Part shown: positions 40,359-48,755 of the stretch, piece after piece | Numbering within the stretch: the stretch's first letter is position 1 | Layout of the letters: each line of letters starts with the position of its first letter | Assembly (NCBI GenBank): GCA_030432295.1 | Contig: JAUIHI010000007.1 | Coordinates: forward strand, 124,001 to 188,000 | Direction: 5' to 3' | DNA from: Anaerolineae bacterium | GTDB lineage: Bacteria > Chloroflexota > Anaerolineae > Caldilineales > Caldilineaceae | Length of the DNA: 64,000 bases | Program-made: the position numbers and the translations under genes | Notes under the pieces: generated by a model | The model's database searches: none | What the model was told of the DNA's origin: nothing | What the model saw: the letters and a program-made list of their open reading frames with translations, nothing else

Positions 40359-41875
40359 GCCTCTTTGACTCCTGCCATCAACAGCCCCAGCCCTTCCCGG
40401 GTGGCGTCGTCCCGGTCTACAATGTCGATGATCTCGCCTTTGTACATCACAGCGATGCGGTCGGAGAGGGCGAGGATTTCGTCCAGTTCCGAGCTGACCA
40501 GCACAACCGCCACCCCTTCGTCCCGCTTGGCGACGATCTGCTGGTGGATGAATTCGATGGAACCCACGTCGATGCCCCGTGTAGGCTGGGCCGCAATCAG
40601 CAGTTGAATCGGGCGGCTGAATTCCCGGGCCACCACCATTTTTTGCTGATTGCCGCCGGAAAGACTGCCCCCGCTCAGGTGGACCGACGGGGTGCGCACA
40701 TCGAATTTTTCCACCAGTGCGGCGGCATTGGCTTCGATTGCGGGCCGGTTGACGGTAATTCCTCTGGCAAAAGGCGACTGATAGTACGTGTTCAGCACCA
40801 GATTGTCGGTGATGGGATAACCGTCCACCATTCCAAAGGCGTGGCGGTCTTCGGGGATGTGGCAACTCTGTCCCTCTTCGGTGATGCGTCGGGGGCTGGC
40901 GTTGGTCATACCCTGGCCGCCGATGCGGATTGTGCCACTTTTGGCCGTGCGCAGGCCGGTCAGGACTTCCACCAGTTCGGTCTGGCCGTTGCCCTGGACA
41001 CCAGCCACGCCTACAATTTCCCCCGCGTGGACGGTGAGGGAGACGCCGGCCAGGGCCGTATCGCCCAGATCGGTGGTGGCGCGCAGGTCGCTGATTTCCA
41101 GAACGGCTTTGCCTGGATGGGCGTCGGACTTCTCCACTTCCAGAATCACTTCCCGGCCCACCATCAGGCTGGCCAGGCTGGACTGGGTGGCGGTCTTGGG
41201 GTCGGCTTCACCCACCACCTGGCCCCGACGCAGGACGCCGATGCGGTCAGCCACCCGCAGCACTTCCTTCAGCTTGTGGGTGATGAAAATAATCGACTTG
41301 CCCTGGCCGCGCAGCAGGTCCATCACCGCAAAAAGTCCTTCGATCTCCTGGGGGGTGAGGACAGCGGTCGGTTCGTCCAGAATCAGAATATCGGCCTGAC
41401 GGTAGAGGGCTTTGATGATTTCGACCCGTTGGCGCACGCCCACGGGCAGGTCCTCAACCAGCGCGTAGGGGTCCATCGCCATATTGTAGCGCTCGGAGAG
41501 TTCGGTGATGCGGGCGGCCGCGGCTTCCCGGTTGAGAAACGCGCAGCGCACGCTCTCGCTGCCCAGCATTACATTGTCCACGACAGTCATCACTGGCACC
41601 AGTTGGAAATGCTGATGGACCATTCCAATGCCCAGAGCAATGGCGTCTTTGGGCGAGCGCATCTGCACCGGCTTGCCGTTGACGAGGATTTCGCCTTCTG
41701 TGGGCTGGTAGAGGCCGTAGATGATATTCATCAGTGTGGATTTGCCCGCGCCGTTTTCGCCCAACAGGGCCAGAATCTCGCCCCGGTACAGGGTCAGATT
41801 GACGTTCTGGTTGGCGATGACGCCGGGGAAACGTTTGGTGATGTTGCGGGCTTCGAGTACAGGTATTTGTTCCAC
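40355..41875 (-). CDS. Nucleoside-type ABC transporter, dual ATP-binding protein
   Basis: A 506-residue protein with two ABC domains, as in YufO/NupO and RbsA relatives. Domain 1: 'ALLGENGAGKSTLMNIIYG' (Walker A) and 'ILILDEPTAVLTPQE' (Walker B). Domain 2: 'GVAGVQGNGQTELVEVLTG', in which the P-loop Lys is replaced, as is usual for the second domain, and 'LSGGSLSGGNQQKMVVAREF'. It energises the two permeases encoded upstream. GTG start at 41875 overlaps the permease stop by one base. Confidence 0.94.
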   Translation of the reverse strand: MEQIPVLEARNITKRFPGVIANQNVNLTLYRGEILALLGENGAGKSTLMNIIYGLYQPTEGEILVNGKPVQMRSPKDAIALGIGMVHQHFQLVPVMTVVDNVMLGSESVRCAFLNREAAAARITELSERYNMAMDPYALVEDLPVGVRQRVEIIKALYRQADILILDEPTAVLTPQEIEGLFAVMDLLRGQGKSIIFITHKLKEVLRVADRIGVLRRGQVVGEADPKTATQSSLASLMVGREVILEVEKSDAHPGKAVLEISDLRATTDLGDTALAGVSLTVHAGEIVGVAGVQGNGQTELVEVLTGLRTAKSGTIRIGGQGMTNASPRRITEEGQSCHIPEDRHAFGMVDGYPITDNLVLNTYYQSPFARGITVNRPAIEANAAALVEKFDVRTPSVHLSGGSLSGGNQQKMVVAREFSRPIQLLIAAQPTRGIDVGSIEFIHQQIVAKRDEGVAVVLVSSELDEILALSDRIAVMYKGEIIDIVDRDDATREGLGLLMAGVKEA

Positions 41876-42924
41876 TACTCCGTCCCTCCCTCTGTTTCGT
41901 AGACCTTCCCCTCAGCCGCGGGGGGACGTACACGCCCCACAAAGCCGGAGACGGCCACAATCGTCACAATATAGGGCAGCATGGAAATAAACTGGCGGGG
42001 AACGTTCGTAACCCCGGCCAGGAGCAGCTCGTTTTGCAGGGCCTGGGTATAGCCAAAGAGCGTGGCAGCGCCCAGCGCACCAAAGGGATTCCAGTTGCCG
42101 AAGATCATCGCGGCCAGGGAGATAAAACCCCGGCCAGCGGTCATCCCCTCCTGAAACTGGCCCACGGCCTCCAGCACCAGATAGCCCCCAGCCAGCCCGG
42201 CCAGCATCCCACCGATGGATGTGTTGACGTAGCGGTAACGGTTGACATTGATGCCGACGGTATCCGCGGCTCGGGGATGCTCGCCCACGGCCCGGGTGCG
42301 CAGACCCCAGCGGGTGTAGAAGAGGGCGACGTGGACGACTACCACCAGCAACAGAGCCAGATAGGTGAGAGGCGGGTTGTCGAAAAGCACCGGCCCAATC
42401 ACCGGAATATCTGAGAGGCCGGGAATGGCGACCGATGAGAACTTGCCCTGGGCAATGGCGTCCCGGTCGTAGAGATAGGAGGATGTACCTGCGGCCAGAA
42501 TGATAATCACTGTGCCGGAGATGATCTGGTCCATACGAAAACGAATGGAAAGAATGGCGTGCAGGAGTCCCATCAGCCCGCCCACGGCCAGAGCGATGAG
42601 CACACTGAAAATCAGGCTGCTCATCAGCGGCCAGTGGTTGGTATTGGTCTTGGCAACGAACCCGGCAAAGGCCCCAGCCAGCATCATCCCTTCGATGCCG
42701 ATGTTGATAATACCAGAACGCTCGCACAAAATGCCGCTGAGCGCGCCCAGAACAAGGGGAATCGAGGCACGCAGGGTAAAGTTGAGCGCGCTCACCCCAA
42801 AGAGCACCCGCAGCCAGGTGTATTGGCTCAGGGATGTGAGGTTGACCAGCACAGCCATCACTACCAAAAATAGCGCGATACCGATCGAAATAAGTGAGGA
42901 ACGTTTCCAGAATGTGCTACCCAT
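41875..42924 (-). CDS. Nucleoside-type ABC transporter permease 2
   Basis: A 349-residue inner-membrane permease of the BPD_transp_2 family (YufQ-like), about nine hydrophobic segments. 'LSGILCERSGIINIGIEGMMLAGAFAGF' is the EAA-like/'NIG-EG' signature of this branch. Start ATG 42924, behind GGGGAGG and four bases after the first permease stop; the frame's earlier start lies inside that gene. Confidence 0.93.
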   Translation of the reverse strand: MGSTFWKRSSLISIGIALFLVVMAVLVNLTSLSQYTWLRVLFGVSALNFTLRASIPLVLGALSGILCERSGIINIGIEGMMLAGAFAGFVAKTNTNHWPLMSSLIFSVLIALAVGGLMGLLHAILSIRFRMDQIISGTVIIILAAGTSSYLYDRDAIAQGKFSSVAIPGLSDIPVIGPVLFDNPPLTYLALLLVVVVHVALFYTRWGLRTRAVGEHPRAADTVGINVNRYRYVNTSIGGMLAGLAGGYLVLEAVGQFQEGMTAGRGFISLAAMIFGNWNPFGALGAATLFGYTQALQNELLLAGVTNVPRQFISMLPYIVTIVAVSGFVGRVRPPAAEGKVYETEGGTE

Positions 42925-42928
42925 AGGA

Positions 42929-44077
42929 TCAGGAACCTCCCCAACTGGTGCCGAGCGATGTGGATTCGCTTTCTGTGGGCAGCCGTTTGATGCGGTAGAG
43001 GGCACGGATAATCATCGGCGCGGCCACAAAGGCAAGTACCAGCGCCTGGATGATCTGGATGATGTCGGCGGAGACGCGCGAATCAAATTGCATTTTGGAA
43101 GCGCCCGCGTCTAGCGCGCCGAAGAGCAGGGACGACAGCACCACGCCAAAGGGATGGGTCTGGCCCAGCAGCGCAATCGTAATCCCGTCAAAGCCCACCT
43201 GCCCGCCAAATTCGGGCGCGAACTTGTGGTTCAGCCCCAGGGTCTCCACCGCGCCGGCCAGCCCGGCCAGCCCACCCGCAATCCCCATCGTCAGGATGAC
43301 CGTCCAGTTGACCCGGATTCCGGCATAGCGGGCTGCTTTCATATTCTGGCCGACCGTGCGAATCTCGAAGCCGATGGTCGTCTTGTAGATCAGCCACCAG
43401 ATGAAGACGACCGCGGCCAGGGCAATAAAGACGCCGTAGTGGATGCGATAGGAGGGGTCGAAAAGATAGGGCAGCCGGGCCGATGCCAGCACATCCGGCG
43501 TCTCGGAGATGGGGCCAGCCGTGCGATCCCAGAGCGGGCCGGGGGTCTGGCCCTGGCTGCCCCCGGCATAGACCGTCCACCCAGCAAAGAGCGCGGCCAC
43601 GTAGTTGAGCATAATTGTGACGATGACTTCGTGTGCGCCGGTATAGACCTTCAGAATACCAGGGATTGCGCCCCACAGCGCCCCGCCGACAATCCCAAAA
43701 ACAATCGCCAGGGGCAGATGGATCGCCATCGGCAGCCCTTCAAAATTGATGCCGATAAAGACGGAAAAGACTGTGCCCATCACAAACTGACCGGATGCGC
43801 CGATGTTGAACAGCCCGGCTTTAAAAGCCACAGCCACCGACAGCCCCGTCAGAATAAAGGGGATCATCTTGCGGATGGTGGCGGCCCAACCTTTGGCGCT
43901 GCCAAACGCACCCTTAAAGAGACCGATATAGGCGTCCTGGGCATTGTCGCCGGAGAGATGCATCACCAGCGCGCCAGCCACCAGCGCAGTCAGAAGGGCC
44001 AAAACAGGGATAAGCAGGCCGCGGAAAATACGGCGATAACGCCCAGGGGAGGGCAGAGCAGGAGAAGCAGTCGCCAT
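42929..44077 (-). CDS. Nucleoside-type ABC transporter permease 1
   Basis: A 382-residue inner-membrane permease (YufP-like) with about nine transmembrane segments. Seen: 'ILTGLSVAVAFKAGLFNIGASGQFVMGTVFS', 'GIPGILKVYTGAHEVIVTIMLNYVAALF' and 'GFDGITIALLGQTHPFGVVLSSLLFG', all typical of BmpA-linked permeases. It forms the pore with permease 2. Two hairpins separate it from the binding-protein gene, which would allow the binding protein to be made in excess. Confidence 0.94.
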   Translation of the reverse strand: MATASPALPSPGRYRRIFRGLLIPVLALLTALVAGALVMHLSGDNAQDAYIGLFKGAFGSAKGWAATIRKMIPFILTGLSVAVAFKAGLFNIGASGQFVMGTVFSVFIGINFEGLPMAIHLPLAIVFGIVGGALWGAIPGILKVYTGAHEVIVTIMLNYVAALFAGWTVYAGGSQGQTPGPLWDRTAGPISETPDVLASARLPYLFDPSYRIHYGVFIALAAVVFIWWLIYKTTIGFEIRTVGQNMKAARYAGIRVNWTVILTMGIAGGLAGLAGAVETLGLNHKFAPEFGGQVGFDGITIALLGQTHPFGVVLSSLLFGALDAGASKMQFDSRVSADIIQIIQALVLAFVAAPMIIRALYRIKRLPTESESTSLGTSWGGS

Positions 44078-44167
44078 TGTGGATGTCCTGTTCTGGGGGA
44101 ATTGGACAAAGCGGGAGGAATCAGCACTGCTGAACCTCCCGCTTCTTAAGGCGTAATTCGTGTTGGA

Positions 44168-44240
44168 TGAAACGGGAGTGTTCTCTTCTCTCCCGTTTCA
44201 CGGTGCGCGGTATGTGGGCCGGTGCTGATACCGGTCCACA
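44168..44240 (-). terminator. Two hairpins between the BMP lipoprotein and permease genes
   Basis: Arms tgaaacgggag/ctcccgtttca at 44168-44178 and 44190-44200, and tgtgggccggt/accggtccaca at 44213-44223 and 44230-44240 (one G-U). No long U-tract. They could attenuate or stabilise the transcript just after the binding-protein gene. Confidence 0.6.
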
Positions 44241-44259
44241 CACTACGCTCTACGGAATG

Positions 44260-45348
44260 TTAGTTGCCGTAGCCTGTGCTGATGGAGCCGTCGTCCAGAC
44301 CGGCTTTTGTGGTGACCAGCAGGTCCTTGACTTCCTGGGGAATCACACTCTCGAAGTCGTGGAAGGAGGCCAGACCCGCTGCGCCGAAGACGTTACCACC
44401 GCTGAAATTGCCGTCGTGGGCAGCGGTGATCAGTTCCGCCACACCGGGGACGATCAGCTTCATCGCGCTGGAGATCAGGCAGGGCTGGGCCGCGGGGACG
44501 GTGTCCCACTGGTCCGTGTCCACACCGATGCAGTAGAGACCTTCGTGGGTGGCGACTTCTTGCAGCGCGCCGTTGCCGGTGATACCACCAGCCCCAAAGA
44601 CCACATCTGCGCCCTGGTCAATCGCCTGCTTGGCCGTGGCCGCTCCCCATTCGGGATCGACAAAGGCCTGGCTGATCTCGCCGGGGTGGTAGGTGGAGAT
44701 GACATTGATGTCCGGGTTGACCGACTTGGCCCCGGCAATGTAGCCTTCGTTGAAGGCCACAACCGGCGGCACCAAATCTGTGCCCAACACAGCGGCAATT
44801 GTTCCGCTATCGGTCATACTGGCCGCCAGTACACCCGCCAGGTAGCCCGACTGGTCCTCATGGAAGATGAGACCGGCCAGGTTAGGCAGTGCCTCGCCCT
44901 GGAACTGGTCCACACCGATGAACAGAATGTCCGGGTTGTTATTGGCAGCTTCAATCGTTGCATCGCCCAGGGCAAAGCCGACGGTGACAATCACATTGTA
45001 GCCAGCGTCGATGAACTGGCCCATATTGTCCGCGTAATCTTTGGCGTCCTGGGTTTCGATATATTTCACATCGTCCTCAGTCAAGCCCAAATCTGCCTGG
45101 GCCTTCAGCACGCCCTCCCAGGCGGACTGATTGAAACTGCGGTCATTGACCCGGCCTACATCGGTGACCAGACCGATCTTGAAATCAGGGGCTTCGGCCG
45201 CGGGCGCTTCCGTAGCCGCAGGCGCGGCTTCGGCTGGGGCCGCAGCGTCAGAATCAGCGACGGGCGCGGCCGGGGCCGGGCAGGCCGCCAAGACCAGCGC
45301 GCTGATCAACAATAGGGCAAACAGCCAAGTAGAACGAAAGGTTCGCAT
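44260..45348 (-). CDS. BMP-family nucleoside-binding lipoprotein
   Basis: A 362-residue substrate-binding lipoprotein. Signal peptide with lipobox 'VLAAC' (Cys23), then an Ala/Pro-rich linker. The Bmp/PnrA fold starts at 'FKIGLVTDVGRVNDRSFNQSAWEGV' (the G-x-x-D-x-S-F-N-Q signature). Later 'PDILFIGVDQFQ', 'VVFGAGGITGNGALQEV' and 'YCIGVDTDQW' follow PnrA. It captures nucleosides outside the membrane for the importer. AAAGGAG precedes the ATG. With PNP and upp nearby it fits a salvage role. Confidence 0.95.
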   Translation of the reverse strand: MRTFRSTWLFALLLISALVLAACPAPAAPVADSDAAAPAEAAPAATEAPAAEAPDFKIGLVTDVGRVNDRSFNQSAWEGVLKAQADLGLTEDDVKYIETQDAKDYADNMGQFIDAGYNVIVTVGFALGDATIEAANNNPDILFIGVDQFQGEALPNLAGLIFHEDQSGYLAGVLAASMTDSGTIAAVLGTDLVPPVVAFNEGYIAGAKSVNPDINVISTYHPGEISQAFVDPEWGAATAKQAIDQGADVVFGAGGITGNGALQEVATHEGLYCIGVDTDQWDTVPAAQPCLISSAMKLIVPGVAELITAAHDGNFSGGNVFGAAGLASFHDFESVIPQEVKDLLVTTKAGLDDGSISTGYGN

Positions 45349-45577
45349 TAACTATACTCCTTTGGGTTTGGGAATTGACACGTTTGAACAGCAGATGAAG
45401 AATTCGATCGGAACCAAAAACAGATCGAAGCAACTATAAGGGAAGCGTTTGTATTATACCTATGCCCATATCCAGTGGCAAACCCCACCCAAAGTGAATT
45501 GACGAGATTCTCCGCATCTTCATCGATTCCAGCCACAAATGATATACTGATGAAAGGTAAAAACAAAGGAAAAGATT

Positions 45578-46423
45578 GTGCAGCAGACAATCGATGCATT
45601 TCTGGAAAAACTGACAATGGATGGACGCTCACCGAATACGCGCAGTGCGTATCGAGCCGATCTGAACGAACTGCACAGATTCCTGCAGGGAATCTCGCCG
45701 CCTGTGGCTGGCTGGCTGGCTGTAACAGATTCCCATTGGGCCGGGTATCTCGCCCATCTGCAACGCATTGGCCGCAGCTCCGCAACAATCACGCGCAAAT
45801 CTGTTGTGCTGGGCCGCTTTTTTGATTTTATCGGTATCCATCTCTCCAAGCCAGCTACGAGCGCCGCTACGACCACCGCCACCAGTGCCGTCCCCAGCCC
45901 AGAGAACCCGCATCCCCCGGCTGTGGATTCTGCCCAGATTGACCTGCTAATGGCTCAGGCCGCCCATTCCTCAACAGGCCGCCGGGATCGGGCGCTGCTG
46001 GCACTGCTCTGGGGGACGGGTGCGCGGGCATCCGAGTTAGCACGCCTGAATCTGGGCGACTTTGATTCGGCCAGCCAGACGCTCTTTGTGGGCAGAGGCG
46101 GCTCCCACGAGCGCAGGCTGCTCTTGCCCCCTGCTACGGCCACAGCCTTGACCGACTACCTGGCCCAGGGCTTGCCTGCCCCAGATTCCTGCCAGCCTGA
46201 CGACCCACTGCTGCGCAACCAGAGGGGGGGACGACTCACCCGGCAGGGCATCTGGCTGATCGTACGCAGGATTGCCCAGGCAGCCGGTATGCACAGCCCC
46301 ATCACGCCCCGACACCTGCGGCGGGCCGTGGCCATCCGGCATTGTGACGACCAAAAATCCGGCCTTTTGCTGGACGGAAGCCCTCCCGCCATCCACATCC
46401 CCCATCCATTGGACAACGATTGA
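45578..46423 (+). CDS. Tyrosine-recombinase-like protein lacking the catalytic Tyr
   Basis: A 281-residue XerC/D-like protein. N-terminal SAM-like core-binding domain: 'IDAFLEKLTMDGRSPNTRSAYRADLNELHRFL'. Catalytic part: 'RDRALLALLWGTGARASELARLNLGDFD' (first Arg box) and 'TPRHLRRAVAIRHC' (H-x-x-R box). After that the sequence becomes 'DDQKSGLLLDGSPPAIHIPHPLDND'; the usual 'LGH-s---T--Y' with the Tyr nucleophile is not found in any of the three frames. Either inactive, decayed, or diverged at the end. Ends 4 bp before the PNP start, so it may be co-transcribed with it. Confidence 0.75.
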   Translation: MQQTIDAFLEKLTMDGRSPNTRSAYRADLNELHRFLQGISPPVAGWLAVTDSHWAGYLAHLQRIGRSSATITRKSVVLGRFFDFIGIHLSKPATSAATTTATSAVPSPENPHPPAVDSAQIDLLMAQAAHSSTGRRDRALLALLWGTGARASELARLNLGDFDSASQTLFVGRGGSHERRLLLPPATATALTDYLAQGLPAPDSCQPDDPLLRNQRGGRLTRQGIWLIVRRIAQAAGMHSPITPRHLRRAVAIRHCDDQKSGLLLDGSPPAIHIPHPLDND

Positions 46424-46427
46424 AACA

Positions 46428-47276
46428 ATGCACAAACAATTCTCCCTACAGGAATACGACGATGCCGCAGCGTACATCCAGCAGCGCTTGGCCCAGCCAC
46501 CTGCCGTCGGTCTGATTCTGGGCAGCGGCCTTAGTCCCCTGGCCGAATCTATCGAAGATGCGGTGCGTATCCCGTACGCCCACATTCCCCACTTCCCGGT
46601 CAGCACAGTCGAGGGCCACGCCGGGCAACTGGTCATCGGGCAACTGGCGGGTGTGTCTGTTTGTGCGATGCAGGGGCGATTCCACTTCTATGAAGGCTAT
46701 ACCCCCCAAGAGATAACCTTTCCGGTTCGGGTGATGCAGCGGCTGGGTACACGCAAGCTGATTGTCACCAACGCCGCGGGGGGACTGAATCCGACTTTCC
46801 AGGCCGGTGATCTGATGCTGATCGAGGATCATCTGAATTTTGTGGGGATGGCAGGCAATAATCCGCTCTACGGGCCAAATGTGGCCGAATTTGGCCTGCG
46901 TTTTCCATCCATGACCAAAGCCTATTCGCCGGACCTGCGCGCGCTTCTTCTGGCCACAGCGGACGAACTACAGATTCCGGTCCGGCGCGGTGTCTATGCG
47001 ATGGTGGCTGGTCCGAGCTTCGAGACACCGGCAGAGGTGCGTTTTTTGCGCAATGCCGGGGCCGATGCAGTGGGGATGAGCACCGCGCCGGAAGTCATCG
47101 TCGCCCACCACGCGGGGATGGAAGTGCTGGGCATCAGCAGCATCACAAATGTGGCGGTGGATGCGGTGGATTCCGACACAGACACGACCCACTCGGAAGT
47201 ATTGGAGACCGGGGCAATTATCGTGCCCCGGCTGACCCGATTGCTGATAGGCGTATTGGAAAAGATGGTAGGATGA
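46428..47276 (+). CDS. Purine nucleoside phosphorylase
   Basis: A 282-residue trimeric-type PNP cleaving (deoxy)inosine/guanosine to base and pentose-1-phosphate. Seen: 'VGLILGSGLSPLAE' (phosphate Ser), 'QGRFHFYEGY', 'RKLIVTNAAGGLNPTFQAGDLMLIEDHLN', 'YAMVAGPSFETPAEVRFLRNAGADAVGMSTAPEVIVA' and 'ISSITNVAVD' with the purine-specifying Asn. Start ATG 46428; earlier codons overlap the recombinase-like gene. Works with the BMP importer in purine salvage. Confidence 0.95.
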   Translation: MHKQFSLQEYDDAAAYIQQRLAQPPAVGLILGSGLSPLAESIEDAVRIPYAHIPHFPVSTVEGHAGQLVIGQLAGVSVCAMQGRFHFYEGYTPQEITFPVRVMQRLGTRKLIVTNAAGGLNPTFQAGDLMLIEDHLNFVGMAGNNPLYGPNVAEFGLRFPSMTKAYSPDLRALLLATADELQIPVRRGVYAMVAGPSFETPAEVRFLRNAGADAVGMSTAPEVIVAHHAGMEVLGISSITNVAVDAVDSDTDTTHSEVLETGAIIVPRLTRLLIGVLEKMVG

Positions 47277-47277
47277 T

Positions 47278-47310
47278 GGGATGATGCGGGTCGCGGACCC
47301 GCATCATCCC
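47278..47310. terminator. Palindrome between convergent PNP and GNAT genes
   Basis: Perfect 15-bp arms 47278-47292 (gggatgatgcgggtc) and 47296-47310, 3-nt loop, beginning one base after the PNP stop. U-tract absent; likely a transcript end for both directions. Confidence 0.7.
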
Positions 47311-47335
47311 ACTGCTATCACCGGTTTTGCACCCC

Positions 47336-48325
47336 TCAGTTCGTTTCCTTTCCCTCGCTATATTCTGGCTCCTCCCGTAATTTCTTCATATATTCGATGT
47401 GAGCAGGCTGGCGCACGAAGCCCAGACGCGTGTTTATGTCCAACATCCCTTCGTTGTTGGCCTCGTTCCACGTACGAACCTCCCCAATCCCCTTCTGCTG
47501 GGCATAGCGCACGGCCTGAATCTTCAGCGCAGAGGCGATACCCATACGCCGGTGGGAGCGGACAACGCCGGTCAGCCCGGTGTAGAGCAGGTCTGTGCGG
47601 GCCTGGCTGGCCCACAGATTTGTTTGGCCCACGTATTGACCGCCCTGAACAGCAATCCACCAGGCGTCGGGAATTAAATTGGTACGGCTCCATATTTTCT
47701 GCCATTCGACGAAAGGCGTCTTTGTGGGTGGATTGGGCGCGGGTACATCTTTCTCAACCAGCCACTCCATTTCGTACAGTTTCCTGTCCCGGTCAGAATC
47801 GCTGTCCAACTCGCGCACAGTCTTCAGCTCAATACCGGCCTGGGCCATGCGACTCTCATACCTGGCCCATTCGGCCAGGTTGACGGTGGACGGGTCGAGA
47901 CGGGATTCCCATTCGCGCATGGCCTCGTCGAAGCCGTGTTGGGCCAGGAAACGCACGCCACCGGTATAGTCCTCCCGGGTGTGGCTACACAGGGTGGCCG
48001 GTTTATGGGGGGCAAGCTGGGCCATCAGATGCTCATACAGGGCTGTCCCAATCCCCTGCTTTCGATGCTCCGGCAGAACGTCCAGGTCGATCCAAAAGCG
48101 GTTGGGATGATACATATCCAGGGGCTGCCCATAGGCACCGACGCCCACTGTCTTCCCGTTCACTTCGGCCAGAAAACGCGCCCACTTCACTTTGGCAGCG
48201 CGCCGGCTGTCGCCTTCCTTCCACTCGTCAGCCGTGTCCGGATACTCGGCCCAAACCCGGTTGACGACACTGACTACCTTCTCGTAATCACGATCTGTCT
48301 TCTCAAATTGTCGGATAGTAAACAC
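47336..48325 (-). CDS. Double GNAT-domain acetyltransferase
   Basis: A 329-residue protein with two GNAT folds. First: 'WIDLDVLPEHRKQGIGTALYEHLMAQL' (acetyl-CoA loop about 95-105). Second: 'YTGLTGVVRSHRRMGIASALKIQAVRYAQQKGIGEVRTWNEANNEGMLDINTRLGFV' (about 250-305). Tandem GNATs acetylate small amines or antibiotics; the substrate is unknown. GTG start at 48325 with AAAGGAAG upstream. It is preceded by two intrinsic terminators and a short ORF with its own promoter, suggesting attenuation. Confidence 0.88.
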   Translation of the reverse strand: MFTIRQFEKTDRDYEKVVSVVNRVWAEYPDTADEWKEGDSRRAAKVKWARFLAEVNGKTVGVGAYGQPLDMYHPNRFWIDLDVLPEHRKQGIGTALYEHLMAQLAPHKPATLCSHTREDYTGGVRFLAQHGFDEAMREWESRLDPSTVNLAEWARYESRMAQAGIELKTVRELDSDSDRDRKLYEMEWLVEKDVPAPNPPTKTPFVEWQKIWSRTNLIPDAWWIAVQGGQYVGQTNLWASQARTDLLYTGLTGVVRSHRRMGIASALKIQAVRYAQQKGIGEVRTWNEANNEGMLDINTRLGFVRQPAHIEYMKKLREEPEYSEGKETN

Positions 48326-48431
48326 GGCGAACGCTTCCTTTTCTTGTTTTCAGTCAATTGGTTCGGTTGATAACGACATCTGCTCGATTCATTAGGCACA
48401 GGCGCAGGTCACCTCCTTTCTTCGCAAAGAC

Positions 48432-48470
48432 AAAAAAAGGGCCGCGGATGGTGTACGCCATCCACGGCCC
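48432..48470 (-). terminator. Intrinsic terminator 2 before the GNAT gene
   Basis: Arms gggccgcggatgg (48439-48451) and ccatccacggccc (48458-48470), 6-nt loop, seven U on the minus strand (48438-48432). Strong terminator located about 107 bp before the GNAT start. It also carries four T for the plus strand. Confidence 0.9.
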
Positions 48471-48514
48471 TTTTACAGAGTTGGCAAAACGATGCAACGG
48501 TTCAACCGCCAATC

Positions 48515-48550
48515 AAAAAAGGCCGTGGATGCGAAAGCGCACCCACGGCC
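48515..48550 (-). terminator. Intrinsic terminator 1 after the 24-codon ORF
   Basis: Arms ggccgtggatgcg (48521-48533) and cgcacccacggcc (48538-48550), 4-nt loop, six U (48520-48515) on the minus strand. It begins 22 bp after the small ORF's stop and shares the ggccgtgg core with terminator 2. Confidence 0.9.
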
Positions 48551-48571
48551 AGAAATCCAAACGTTACGAGA

Positions 48572-48646
48572 TCAGCGAGCGGGCGCGCCAAAGACAGGCA
48601 AGATGCCGTCGGGGGCTGCAAAGTGAGTCCAGGTCAACTTTGCCAT
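48572..48646 (-). CDS. 24-codon leader-type small ORF
   Basis: Small frame 'MAKLTWTHFAAPDGILPVFG' plus four more residues, ATG 48646, TGA 48572-48574. AAGGAG lies ten bases upstream and a good promoter (48708-48736) about 60 bp upstream, and it ends just before an intrinsic terminator. It could be a leader peptide controlling read-through into the GNAT gene, or a free small protein. Its sequence shows no run of one regulated amino acid. Expression not shown. Confidence 0.5.
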   Translation of the reverse strand: MAKLTWTHFAAPDGILPVFGAPAR

Positions 48647-48707
48647 ACTGCGCCTGCTCCTTTTCATCGTTCTATGTGCGGGCGAACGGTTGCCGCGCAC
48701 AGGTGCT

Positions 48708-48736
48708 ACTCTAGCACGGGGAAAGCCGGTTGTCAA
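48708..48736 (-). promoter_or_regulatory. Promoter downstream of proS
   Basis: On the minus strand: TTGACA (48736-48731), 17-bp spacer, TAGAGT (48713-48708). The -10 box lies within a small palindrome gtgctagagtagcac. It begins 20 bp after the proS stop and would drive the leader region of the GNAT gene. Confidence 0.72.
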
Positions 48737-48755
48737 CAATCAAAATCGGTCCGGA

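Noticed and set aside
40359-40865. N-terminal extension of the 38694 gene into the ABC ATPase gene
   Set aside because: The extra 170 codons are out of frame with, and entirely inside, the conserved second ABC domain; the GTG at 40358 overlapping the stop codon is a better start.
48355-48392. A 12-codon frame before the GNAT gene following an AAAGGAGGTGA site
   Set aside because: The distance from the ribosome site to the ATG is about 19 bases, too long to be convincing; the site is noted but no gene is called.
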